In this document: positions 35,470 to 43,113 of the stretch, in pieces
How positions within the stretch are numbered: position 1 is the stretch's first letter
Layout of the letters: every line of letters begins with the position of its first letter
Assembly (NCBI RefSeq): GCF_021044685.1
Contig: NZ_CP088014.1
Location: 3,458,001 to 3,522,000 of the forward strand
Length of the DNA: 64,000 bases
Source of the DNA: Bradyrhizobium daqingense
GTDB lineage: Bacteria; Pseudomonadota; Alphaproteobacteria; Rhizobiales; Xanthobacteraceae
Direction: 5' to 3'
The notes under the pieces: generated by a model
Database searches by the model: none
The model's input: the letters and a program-made list of their open reading frames with translations, nothing else
What the model was told of the DNA's origin: nothing
Made by a program: the position numbers and the translations under genes

Positions 35470-35783
35470 TCGACGACGATCGATGCCGATGCGGTGGACG
35501 AATAGCCGTTGTCGCCGACCCATTCGAATTCGAACTTGCCGCTCTCCTTGGCCACCGTGAAGAAGGACAGATAGGGATTTGCGGCGATCGCCGGAAAGAG
35601 ATCGGCGCGAAAGATCTCGGCGCCATTGTAGCGGCAAATGAAGCTCGTGATGATGTCGCGCGGCACCAGCCTGCCATCCGCGGTGTGGCGGAAGCCCGTC
35701 TCCATGATGTGCGAGGTCAGCGTGCCGATCTCGATGATCTCGCCGCGTTTGGCCTTGGCGGGAACGTTGATGAGCGCGGCCAT
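35466..35783 (-). CDS. soxZ: SoxZ, sulfur carrier partner
   Basis: A 105-residue beta-sandwich partner of SoxY, with which it forms the SoxYZ carrier in the periplasm. Recognised by the start MAALINVPAKAKRGEIIEIGT, the motif ITSFICRYNGAEIFRADLFP, which is highly conserved in SoxZ, and the terminal EWVGDNGYSSTASASIVVE. It has no signal peptide; SoxZ is exported by riding with the Tat-targeted SoxY. Start overlaps the stop of soxY by one base. Confidence 0.95.
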   Translation of the reverse strand: MAALINVPAKAKRGEIIEIGTLTSHIMETGFRHTADGRLVPRDIITSFICRYNGAEIFRADLFPAIAANPYLSFFTVAKESGKFEFEWVGDNGYSSTASASIVVE

Positions 35784-36250
35784 CAGTTCATTTCCTCGGT
35801 GCAGGCCGCCAGCGTTACGACAACTTCAGTGGCGACCTGCCAGAACGTGTCGTCGGACAGGCGCGCGATCGCGACCACCTTCTGGGTGTCCGCGAGGCGG
35901 ATCCGGGTCGAGACCTGGGCGCGGCCGGCAGCGGGGCCGAGGTGGAAATTGCCGATATTCGGCTGCGGGTTCTTCTCGTTGAAGATGTGGATGGACTTGA
36001 CGTAGTCGTCCGCCGTCATCGGACTTGCAACGCTGACCGTCATCGGCACTGTGTTGCCGTTTTCGACCAGTGGCGGAATGTCGAGCTTGACCTTGCCGGT
36101 GCGCAATTGCGCTTCACCGACGACGTTGCGGATCGCGGCGGTGAGCATGGCCGGCGTCGCCTCGACCGGCCGCAACGTGACGATGGGGATCGCGCCGGCG
36201 GCCGTCATGCCGCCGGCAAGGCTCAGGAATCGTCGTCGCGTGGTTGGCAT
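35783..36250 (-). CDS. soxY: SoxY, sulfur carrier subunit with unusual C-terminus
   Basis: A 155-residue periplasmic carrier whose terminal Cys holds the sulfur substrate. A Tat signal is clear (TTRRRFLSLAGGMTAAGAIP). The body matches SoxY (VKSIHIFNEKNPQPNIGNFHLG). The expected swinging-arm end is VTLGGCGG; here it is VVVTLAACTEEMN, so Cys150 is kept at the aligned position but the Gly-rich flank and the near-terminal location are lost. It could be a variant carrier or a degenerate one. Starts 9 bases after the soxX stop and couples to soxZ. Confidence 0.92.
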   Translation of the reverse strand: MPTTRRRFLSLAGGMTAAGAIPIVTLRPVEATPAMLTAAIRNVVGEAQLRTGKVKLDIPPLVENGNTVPMTVSVASPMTADDYVKSIHIFNEKNPQPNIGNFHLGPAAGRAQVSTRIRLADTQKVVAIARLSDDTFWQVATEVVVTLAACTEEMN

Positions 36251-36258
36251 GCGCAGTC

Positions 36259-36885
36259 CTAGTCCCGAAGCGTTGCAAGATAAGCCACGATGTCCTCGAT
36301 CTCCGCGGCCGACAAGATCGGCTTGCCGACGAAGTTGCGCCCGACGCGCACGAGGCCTTCGTTGCGATAATAGGACGGCATGATGGTCTCTGGATTGAAC
36401 CTGGAGGCATCGACCAGTCGAAGCCGCAACTGGCTCACCGACCACCGGTTCCCGGCGCCGGTTAGGTCGGGCGCGAGATCGCCTTGGAACCGGGTTTCCG
36501 GGAAGGGACCGGAATGGCAGAGGATGCAGGTCGTCGTACGCGCCAGCACCAGCGCGCGCCCGCGCATGGCATCACCGGACGAGCCGGTGAGGGAAGCGGG
36601 AATGCCGTCGTCGACGATCTTGTAGGGCATGAGGTCGTTTGCGCGCGCAGCGCTGGCGAGGCCCATTACGATGAATGCGGCAATCGCAAATGTCGGGGAG
36701 GATGACGGAGGTCGCCGCGAACTCCGCTTACCTCTCCCGCTTGGGGGAGAGGTCGTCGCGAAGCGGCGGGTGAGGGCTCGCTCGTCTTGGGGGTTCTCGC
36801 GAGGGGAGACGCCCTCTCCCCAACCCTCCCCCGCAGGCGGGGGAGGGGGCGCACTGTGGTCTTGGCGGTGGCTTCGTCTCATCAT
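36259..36885 (-). CDS. soxX: SoxX, monoheme cytochrome c with repeat-derived N-terminal insert
   Basis: The 208-residue partner of SoxA; typical SoxX is about 110-150 residues. The true SoxX body starts near residue 62 with FAIAAFIVMGLASAARAN as hydrophobic signal core and then the heme site CILCH at 120-124 and a Met ligand in ETIMPSYYRNEGL. Between the basic start MMRRSHRQDH and that core lie about 50 residues encoded by an intergenic repeat (36731-36849), in frame and free of stops. No alternative start codon exists nearer to the signal core. Starts 3 bases after the soxF stop. Whether the enlarged signal still works is open. Confidence 0.9.
   Translation of the reverse strand: MMRRSHRQDHSAPPPPPAGEGWGEGVSPRENPQDERALTRRFATTSPPSGRGKRSSRRPPSSSPTFAIAAFIVMGLASAARANDLMPYKIVDDGIPASLTGSSGDAMRGRALVLARTTTCILCHSGPFPETRFQGDLAPDLTGAGNRWSVSQLRLRLVDASRFNPETIMPSYYRNEGLVRVGRNFVGKPILSAAEIEDIVAYLATLRD
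36731..36849. repeat. palindromic CTCCC-rich repeat inside the soxX N-terminal region
   Basis: A repeat of the kind normally found between genes: two hairpins, CCTCTCCCGC...GGGGGAGAGG (36731-36752) and CCCTCCCCC...GGGGGAGGG (36825-36847), joined by a spacer with GGTCGTCGCGAAGCGGCGGG. Similar elements lie at 19682-19733 and 57369-57390. Here it is read in frame by soxX. Confidence 0.8.
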
Positions 36886-36888
36886 GAT

Positions 36889-38160
36889 CTAGCCAAACGT
36901 GTCCGCCGTGATCGTTTCAAACCAGCGCTCCGCCTCCGCCGCCTCGCGGGCCCGCAGCTCGCGTGGCGCATCGACCGGGCTGGTCGCGCCGTCTTCGATC
37001 TCGGCGAAGATGTCGCCCTTCGGCTGATAGTTGCCGACAAGCGAAAAGCCGTAGCCGGGCGCGACGACGTTGTAGCAGACGCCTGTTAGCCGGGGCGCTT
37101 CAGGCGCGCGCCCCGCGAGCAAAGCGACGATCGCGGCGGCGCAGGCCTTGCCTTGCGCACCTGCAGCGGAGGCCGATTTGGGAATGCCGCCGCCGAGGCA
37201 CGCATCGCCGATGACATGGACGTTCTTGACGAGCTTCGATTCGAAGGTGACGGGATCGATCGGGCACCAGCCGGTCGCGTCCGTAGCGCCTGCGACTTCG
37301 GCGATGCGCCCGGCGCGCTGGGGCGGGATGACGTTGGCGACATCAGGCGTGTAGTTGCCGAATTCGGTGATGATGGTTTTGGTTGCGGGATCGACCGAGG
37401 TGACGCGGCCGCCTTGCGACAGCGCCACGCGTTCGATCATCTCGCCGTAGAGGTCCTTCCAGGCCTTTTCGAACAGCCGCTGCTGCGAGTAAGTGTCCTT
37501 GGCATCGAGGATCAGGACCTTCGAGCGCGGCTTGTTGGCCTTGAGATAATGCGCAATCAGGCCGGCGCGTTCGTAAGGCGCGGGCGGGCAGCGCGAGGGA
37601 TTGGCCGGAATGGCGATGGCGACCGTGCCGCCATCCGTCATCGCCTCCAGCTGTCTGCGCAGCAACAGAGTCTGTTCGCCGGCCTTCCAGGCGTGCGGCA
37701 TCTTTTCCGATGCGGCGTCGTCATAGCCGGGCAGGGCTTCAAAGTGAAAGTCGATGCCGGGCGAGAGCACGAGACGGTCGTAACCGAACGCGGCACCGTC
37801 AGTTGTCGTCACGCTATGCTTTTGCGTGTCGATGCTGGTCGCGGCCTGAGGGACGATTCTGATGCCCTCGGCGGCGAGCTTGTCGTAACTGAACCGTTGC
37901 GCCTCCATTGCGCGCAGGCCTGCGATCACCTCGTTGCTGAAGGGGCAGGCGATGAAGGTCTTGTTCGGCTCGATCAGGGTGACCTGCAGTTTCGCATCGG
38001 CGCGCCTGAGCGCGCGGGCGCAGGCCGCGCCGCCGAAGCCGCCGCCGACCACGACGACGCGGCTAGCCGATTGCGCACGCAGGATCGAAGGTGCGGCGAG
38101 CAATGTGGCCGCGGCGGTGATGCCGAGGACGGTATTCCGCCGCGTCACCGGCGCATTCAT
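36889..38160 (-). CDS. soxF: flavocytochrome c sulfide dehydrogenase-type flavoprotein (SoxF)
   Basis: A 423-residue FAD protein of the sulfide dehydrogenase (FccB/SoxF) family, exported by a Tat-like signal (MNAPVTRRNTVLGITAAATLL). The FAD site VVVVGGGFGGAACARALR is near residue 35, the two redox Cys are in IACPFSNEV and GWCPIDPVTF, and GDACLGGGIPKSASAAG binds FAD. It oxidises sulfide or sulfur on the periplasmic side with a cytochrome c partner; no soxE/fccA is seen next to it. ATG 38160 is chosen because the frame upstream runs through a palindromic repeat. First gene of the sox run; soxX follows after 3 bases. Confidence 0.92.
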   Translation of the reverse strand: MNAPVTRRNTVLGITAAATLLAAPSILRAQSASRVVVVGGGFGGAACARALRRADAKLQVTLIEPNKTFIACPFSNEVIAGLRAMEAQRFSYDKLAAEGIRIVPQAATSIDTQKHSVTTTDGAAFGYDRLVLSPGIDFHFEALPGYDDAASEKMPHAWKAGEQTLLLRRQLEAMTDGGTVAIAIPANPSRCPPAPYERAGLIAHYLKANKPRSKVLILDAKDTYSQQRLFEKAWKDLYGEMIERVALSQGGRVTSVDPATKTIITEFGNYTPDVANVIPPQRAGRIAEVAGATDATGWCPIDPVTFESKLVKNVHVIGDACLGGGIPKSASAAGAQGKACAAAIVALLAGRAPEAPRLTGVCYNVVAPGYGFSLVGNYQPKGDIFAEIEDGATSPVDAPRELRAREAAEAERWFETITADTFG

Positions 38161-38217
38161 GCATGTCATCCGGAAAAATGCCGCGGCGGCCGTTGAGGCC
38201 GCCGCGAGTTGTTGTTC

Positions 38218-38266
38218 GATCATGATCTTTTCGGAAAACCGCTTCACACTTTTCCGGATCATGCTC
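38218..38266. repeat. GATCATGATC...CCGGATCATGC palindromic repeat
   Basis: Imperfect inverted repeat (arms around ATGATC...TTTTCGGAAAA and TTTTCCGGATCAT) between the molybdenum hydroxylase gene and soxF. A clear relative lies at 60551-60597. It overlaps the last codon of the large-subunit gene and could separate or attenuate the two genes. Confidence 0.75.
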
Positions 38267-40452
38267 TACGCAAAGGTGATGTTCTGGTCGCGCAGCGGCA
38301 CCGAGCGGATGCGCTTGCCTGTCGCTGCGAAGTACGCGTTGAGCACCGCCGGCGCCGCGACGCCGATGGTCGGCTCGCCGACGCCGCCCCAGAACCCGCC
38401 GCTCGGCACCATCACCGTCTCGACCTTCGGCATCTCGCTGATGCGCATCGAGTTATAGGTGTCGAAGTTGGTCTGCTCGATCTTGCCGTCCTTGACGGTG
38501 CAGCCGCCGTAGAACAGGGCGGAGAGGCCGTACACGAAGGAGCCGGCAACCTGCCGCTCCACCTGCGCCGGATTGACCACGTAGCCGGGATCGGTGGAGG
38601 CGACGATGCGGTGCACCTTGATCTTGCTGCCGTCGGTCACCGAGATCTCGGCGGCGCCGGCGACATAGCTGCCATAGCCCATGACTTGCGCGATGCCGCG
38701 ATAGATTCCCTGCGGCGCCGGCGTGGTCCATCCGATCTTCTCGGCGACGGCATTGAGCACGGCCAGGTGCTTGGGGTGATTACCCATCAGCTTGCGGCGG
38801 AATTCGAGCGGGTCCTGGCCTGCGGCCTGGGCCAGCTCGTCCATGAAGCATTCCATGTAGATCGCATTGTGATTGACGTTGACGCCGCGCCAGAAGCCGG
38901 GCGGAACGTGCGGGTTGCGCATCGCATGCTCGACCAGCAGGTTCGGCACCGAATAGCCGAACGCGGCCTCGCCGGATTGGGCGACGCCCTGGAATGCCGC
39001 TGGATCCATGCCGTTCTGGAGTGCCTCGGGGCGCAGCGAGAACAGGATCGATTGCCCGGACAGGCGATAATGCAACGCGATCAGGTTGTTGTTGGCATCG
39101 AAGGCGCCGGTCATCTTGCACTGGGTGATTGGGTGATACCGGCCGTGTGCCATGTCCTCTTCGCGCGACCACAACAGCTTGATCGGCGTGCCCGGCATCT
39201 GCTTGGCGATGATAACGGCCTGACGGACATAGTCGGTCTGGCCGCGCCGGCCGAAGCCGCCCCCGAGCATCACCTTGTGCACGTCGCACTTCTCCGGCGG
39301 CAGGCCCGAAGCCTCCAGCACCGCCGCGAACGCCGCCTCGCCATTCTGCGTGCCGCACCACACCTCGCATTTGTCCGCCGTGTAGAGCGCGGTGGCGTTC
39401 ATCGGCTCCATGGTGGCGTGGTTCTGGTAGGGATAGCTGTAGACGGCCTCGAACTTCTTGGCGGCGCCGGCGATCGCGGCCTTGGCGTCGCCGTTCTTGT
39501 TGCCGACATAGGCCGGCTGCGAATTGTCGAGGCCTTCGGCCAGCCATTTCGCGATCGACTCGCTGGAGACCTTGGCGTTGTCGCCTTCGTCCCAGACGAT
39601 CGGCAGCGCCTCCAGCGCGGTCTTGGCGTGCCACCAGGTGTCGGCGACCACCGCGACCGCGGTGTCGCCGACCTTGACGACCTTCTTGACGCCCTTCATG
39701 CCGGTGATCTTGGTTTCGTCGAAGCTCTTCAACTTGCCGCCGAACACCGTACAGTCCTTGATCGCGGCGTTCAGCATGCCCGGCAGCTTCACGTCGGCGC
39801 CGTAGATCATGGCGCCGGTGGTCTTGTCGACGGTGTCGAGCCGCTTCACGCCCTTGCCGATCAGCTTCCAGTCCTTGGGATCTTTCAGCTTGACGTCCGC
39901 CGGCGGCGTCAGCTTGGCCGCGGCCTCGGCGACCTTGCCGTAGGTCGTGGTCCTGCCCGACGGCATATGGGTGATGACGCTGTTCGTCACCGTGCATTCG
40001 GATGCCGGCACTTTCCAAGCATCGGCGGCGGCCTGGATCAGCATCACGCGCGCGGTGGCGCCGCCTTTGCGGACATAGTCCTGCGATGAGCGGATGCCGC
40101 GGCTGCCGCCGGTCGAGAAATCGCCCCAGACGCGCTTGCGGGCGACGCTCTGACCGGGGGTCGGGTATTCGGTGGTGACCTTGGTCCAGTCGCATTCGAG
40201 CTCTTCGGCGACGAGCTGGGCGAGGCCGGTGAGCGAGCCCTGGCCCATCTCGGAGCGGGCGATGCGGATCACGACGCTGTCGTCGGGCCTGACCACGACC
40301 CAGGCGCCGATCTCGGGCGAGCCGTCGGCGGCGCGGACCACGGCGGGGCCGCCGAAGGGGATGTCGAGGCCGATGGCAAGGCCGGCACCGACCGCGGCCG
40401 TGCCGATGACAAAGGCACGACGGTTCATCTTGGGAGAGACGTGCTTGTTCAT
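38266..40452 (-). CDS. xanthine-dehydrogenase-family molybdenum hydroxylase, large subunit
   Basis: A 728-residue molybdopterin-cytosine-dinucleotide-binding subunit of the isoquinoline 1-oxidoreductase/aldehyde dehydrogenase type. Tat signal MNRRAFVIGTAAVGAG, molybdenum-cofactor segments SEMGQGSLTGLAQLVAEEL, GGGFGRRGQTDYVRQ and the C-terminal GGVGEPTIGVAAPAVLNAYF with the catalytic Glu. It would hydroxylate an aldehyde or N-heterocycle in the periplasm. The 2Fe-2S subunit gene lies 10 bases upstream; an FAD subunit is absent, normal for this type, so electrons go to a cytochrome. Same strand as the sox genes after it. Confidence 0.93.
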   Translation of the reverse strand: MNKHVSPKMNRRAFVIGTAAVGAGLAIGLDIPFGGPAVVRAADGSPEIGAWVVVRPDDSVVIRIARSEMGQGSLTGLAQLVAEELECDWTKVTTEYPTPGQSVARKRVWGDFSTGGSRGIRSSQDYVRKGGATARVMLIQAAADAWKVPASECTVTNSVITHMPSGRTTTYGKVAEAAAKLTPPADVKLKDPKDWKLIGKGVKRLDTVDKTTGAMIYGADVKLPGMLNAAIKDCTVFGGKLKSFDETKITGMKGVKKVVKVGDTAVAVVADTWWHAKTALEALPIVWDEGDNAKVSSESIAKWLAEGLDNSQPAYVGNKNGDAKAAIAGAAKKFEAVYSYPYQNHATMEPMNATALYTADKCEVWCGTQNGEAAFAAVLEASGLPPEKCDVHKVMLGGGFGRRGQTDYVRQAVIIAKQMPGTPIKLLWSREEDMAHGRYHPITQCKMTGAFDANNNLIALHYRLSGQSILFSLRPEALQNGMDPAAFQGVAQSGEAAFGYSVPNLLVEHAMRNPHVPPGFWRGVNVNHNAIYMECFMDELAQAAGQDPLEFRRKLMGNHPKHLAVLNAVAEKIGWTTPAPQGIYRGIAQVMGYGSYVAGAAEISVTDGSKIKVHRIVASTDPGYVVNPAQVERQVAGSFVYGLSALFYGGCTVKDGKIEQTNFDTYNSMRISEMPKVETVMVPSGGFWGGVGEPTIGVAAPAVLNAYFAATGKRIRSVPLRDQNITFA

Positions 40453-40462
40453 GTGCCGCTCC

Positions 40463-40912
40463 TTACGCGCTTGCGATCGTGTGGATCGCCTCGCGCACCT
40501 GTGCGAAGGTGCCGCAGCGGCAGATATTGGTGATGGCCTCGTCGATGTCGGCGTCGGTCGGCTTGGGCTTCTCGTTCAGCAGCGCCGCCACCGCCATGAT
40601 CATTCCGCTCTGGCAGTAGCCGCATTGCGGCACATCCTGGGCGATCCAGGCCTCCTGCACCTTGTGCAGCGAATCCCCCGTTGCGAGCCCTTCGATCGTG
40701 GTGATCTTCTTGCCCTCGGCCTCGCTGACTGTGATGCCGCAGGAGCGCATCGCCACGCCATCCATGTGAACCGTGCAGGCGCCGCATTGTGCAATGCCGC
40801 AACCATATTTGGTGCCGGTCAGGCCGGCATTCTCGCGGATCGCCCAGAGCAGCGGTGTGTCCGGCTCGACGTCGAGGGAGTAGGTTTTTCCGTTGATTGT
40901 TAGGTTTGCCAT
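40463..40912 (-). CDS. 2Fe-2S subunit of molybdenum hydroxylase
   Basis: A 149-residue partner of the large subunit. It has the plant-type ferredoxin cluster [15 protein letters not shown] with a fourth Cys (RSC) in the N-terminal domain, and the second cluster in the helical domain, [10 protein letters not shown] and CRCGTF. Small enough and without signal peptide, so it is exported together with the Tat-targeted large subunit. Starts a 6-kb minus-strand run leading into soxFXYZA. Confidence 0.93.
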   Translation of the reverse strand: MANLTINGKTYSLDVEPDTPLLWAIRENAGLTGTKYGCGIAQCGACTVHMDGVAMRSCGITVSEAEGKKITTIEGLATGDSLHKVQEAWIAQDVPQCGYCQSGMIMAVAALLNEKPKPTDADIDEAITNICRCGTFAQVREAIHTIASA

Positions 40913-41246
40913 CGCAAGTCCCCTGATTGGCCCAATCCACCGATTGAACTCAGGGGCGCACTCTGTCGGGCGAATTGGAACCGTTCAAATCAACAGTCCG
41001 AGGGGTGGCCGTTATGCATGGGCCTCTGCGTAAGGGTATGGACGCGGGCGATGTTTTGCCTCATCCCTTCTCAATCGATTCGGGTTGCTGTCTCCCCAGG
41101 AGCGCCAATCCGCGGCTCAAAGCGACGTCCAGCCGTGGTGCTGGTTCCGGGCCGGAGGCGTCGGCAAGCGGCGACAGTTTGTCCCGTTTGCCGGGGTGCA
41201 AGACGCGGGCGCTTTGGTACACTGCGCCGCCGCCAACAGGAGTTCC
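40913..41246. other. 334-base divergent intergenic region
   Basis: Holds the promoters of the molybdenum hydroxylase pair (minus) and the radical SAM gene (plus). I find AACAGGAG before the plus start. No EcfG-type pair, repeat or convincing small gene was seen. Confidence 0.5.
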
Positions 41247-42866
41247 ATGAACTTGCCAAGCCCCTGCAACGTGTTGATGCTCTACCCGCTGTTCTCAGCG
41301 GAGTCCTTCTGGACCTTTGGCGAATCCTGCAAGGTGATGGGCGTCAAGCGCCCGGCCGCCCCCCTGGGCCTGATCACCGTGGCCGCCATGTTGCCCAAGA
41401 GCTGGACGGTCCGGCTGATCGACTGCAACACGGCACCTCTCGGCGACGACGATCTCGCCTGGGCCGATGTCGTCTTCACCGGCGGAATGATGCCCCAACA
41501 GGCCGATACGCTGCGCCTGATCGAGCTCTGCCGCGCGGCCGGCAAGCCGGTGGTCGTCGGCGGCCCCGATCCTACCTCGAGCCCCCACCTCTATGAGCGG
41601 GCCCACTTCCGGGTGCTCGGCGAGGCCGAGAGCGTCATCGACGACTTCATCGCCGCCTGGGAGGGGGGCGCACGGTCCGGCACCTTCACCGCGCCGAAAT
41701 TCCAGGCCGACGTCACCAAGACGCCGGTGCCGCGCTTCGACCTGCTCAAATTCGACGACTATCTCTATCTCGGCGTGCAATATTCCCGCGGCTGTCCGTT
41801 CACCTGCGAGTTCTGCGACATCATCGAGCTCTATGGACGCGTGCCGCGGACCAAGACGGTCGAGCAGATGTTCGTGGAGCTCGAGACGCTCTACAACATG
41901 GGCTATCGCGGCCATCTCGATTTCGTCGACGACAATTTCATCGGCAACAAGAAGTCGCTGCGGCAGTTCCTGCCCAAGCTCGCCGAATGGCAGCGGACGC
42001 ACGGCTATCCCTTCGAATTCTCCACCGAAGCTTCGGTCAATCTCGCCGACGATCCGGAGCTTTTGGAACTGATGGGGCAGGCCAATTTCTTCGGCATCTT
42101 CGTCGGCATCGAAAGTCCGGATCCGGCGACCCTGGTCGCGATGCGGAAGAAGCAGAACACGCGGCGCAACATCGCCGAGAGCATCCACAAGATCTACGCC
42201 GCCGGCATCCTGGTCACCGCGGGCTTCATCGTCGGCTTCGACAACGAGAAGGTCTCCATGGCCGATGCCATGATCGACTTCATCGAGGAGGCGGCGATCC
42301 CCGTCGCCATGGTCGGACTGCTCTATGCCTTGCCGAACACGCAGCTGACGCGCCGCCTGGAGCGCGAAGGCCGGCTCCATCCGGGTCACGATGTGGCGCC
42401 GACCATCGGCGCCGATCAGTGCACGGCCGGGATCAACTTCGATCCGGTGCGTCCGCTGCGCGACATCCTGACGGACTACAAGCGCGTGCTGGAGCGCGTC
42501 TACAGTCCGGCTGCCTATGCAGGACGCGTCGACCGCCTGATGACGCTGCTCGATCGTTCGCGGCAGCGTCACGAGCTCGCCGAAGGGGACATTCGCGCCA
42601 AGCTCGGCGCGATGGAAACCGTGCACCGTGTCGTCTCCGCGCTTCCCGAAGCGCGTGGCCCGCTGTGGCAGACCTTCATGAACTGCGCCAAGCGCGACAC
42701 GTCGTCGGCGCGCATTGCCGTGCAGATGATCGCGGCCTATGCGCATCTCGGCCCGTTCTCGCGCAAGGTCATCGCTGCCATCGATGAGCGCCTGGCGGCG
42801 CTGGACGAGCAGGTGCCAAATCCCGTGGTGGCTGCGGCTACGGCCGAGGCGCGACATCTGGCCTGA
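41247..42866 (+). CDS. cobalamin-binding radical SAM protein (DUF4070 type)
   Basis: A 539-residue radical SAM enzyme. An N-terminal B12-binding-like domain (to about residue 150, with VLMLYPLFSAESFW and the VVVGGPDPTSS loop) precedes the radical SAM domain, whose cluster Cys are in RGCPFTCEFCD (183, 187, 190). A C-terminal DUF4070-like domain starts near RPLRDILTDYKRVLERVYSP. Family members methylate or rearrange lipids and natural products using cobalamin. Relatives include hopanoid methylases, but the N-terminal signature differs from the HpnP sequence I recall, so hopanoid methylation is not claimed. AACAGGAG precedes ATG 41247. Stands alone. Confidence 0.85.
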   Translation: MNLPSPCNVLMLYPLFSAESFWTFGESCKVMGVKRPAAPLGLITVAAMLPKSWTVRLIDCNTAPLGDDDLAWADVVFTGGMMPQQADTLRLIELCRAAGKPVVVGGPDPTSSPHLYERAHFRVLGEAESVIDDFIAAWEGGARSGTFTAPKFQADVTKTPVPRFDLLKFDDYLYLGVQYSRGCPFTCEFCDIIELYGRVPRTKTVEQMFVELETLYNMGYRGHLDFVDDNFIGNKKSLRQFLPKLAEWQRTHGYPFEFSTEASVNLADDPELLELMGQANFFGIFVGIESPDPATLVAMRKKQNTRRNIAESIHKIYAAGILVTAGFIVGFDNEKVSMADAMIDFIEEAAIPVAMVGLLYALPNTQLTRRLEREGRLHPGHDVAPTIGADQCTAGINFDPVRPLRDILTDYKRVLERVYSPAAYAGRVDRLMTLLDRSRQRHELAEGDIRAKLGAMETVHRVVSALPEARGPLWQTFMNCAKRDTSSARIAVQMIAAYAHLGPFSRKVIAAIDERLAALDEQVPNPVVAAATAEARHLA

Positions 42867-43113
42867 CATCCGCGAGAGTCGATGAGGACCGCCGGCGTCT
42901 TGATGCGCCGGCGACCGAATGTCATGTGTGAGATCCCGGCTTGACAGCCGGACAACCTCAAGCTGATCCTCCTCGAGGCAACACTGGTCTTGCCGTGATT
43001 TCGGCGCCCGGAAAAGTTTCGCGCGGGGTATTTCAACTGACCCGCGCTGCTAACGTGTTCGTGCGCCATTGCGACTGATGCTATTGCCAGATTAGCTTTC
43101 GCGGGGGTGAGCC

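Noticed and set aside
41247..42866. Naming the B12 radical SAM protein as hopanoid 2-methylase HpnP
   Set aside because: The N-terminal half differs from the HpnP pattern I recall and no EcfG promoter or hopanoid gene is near; kept as family level only.
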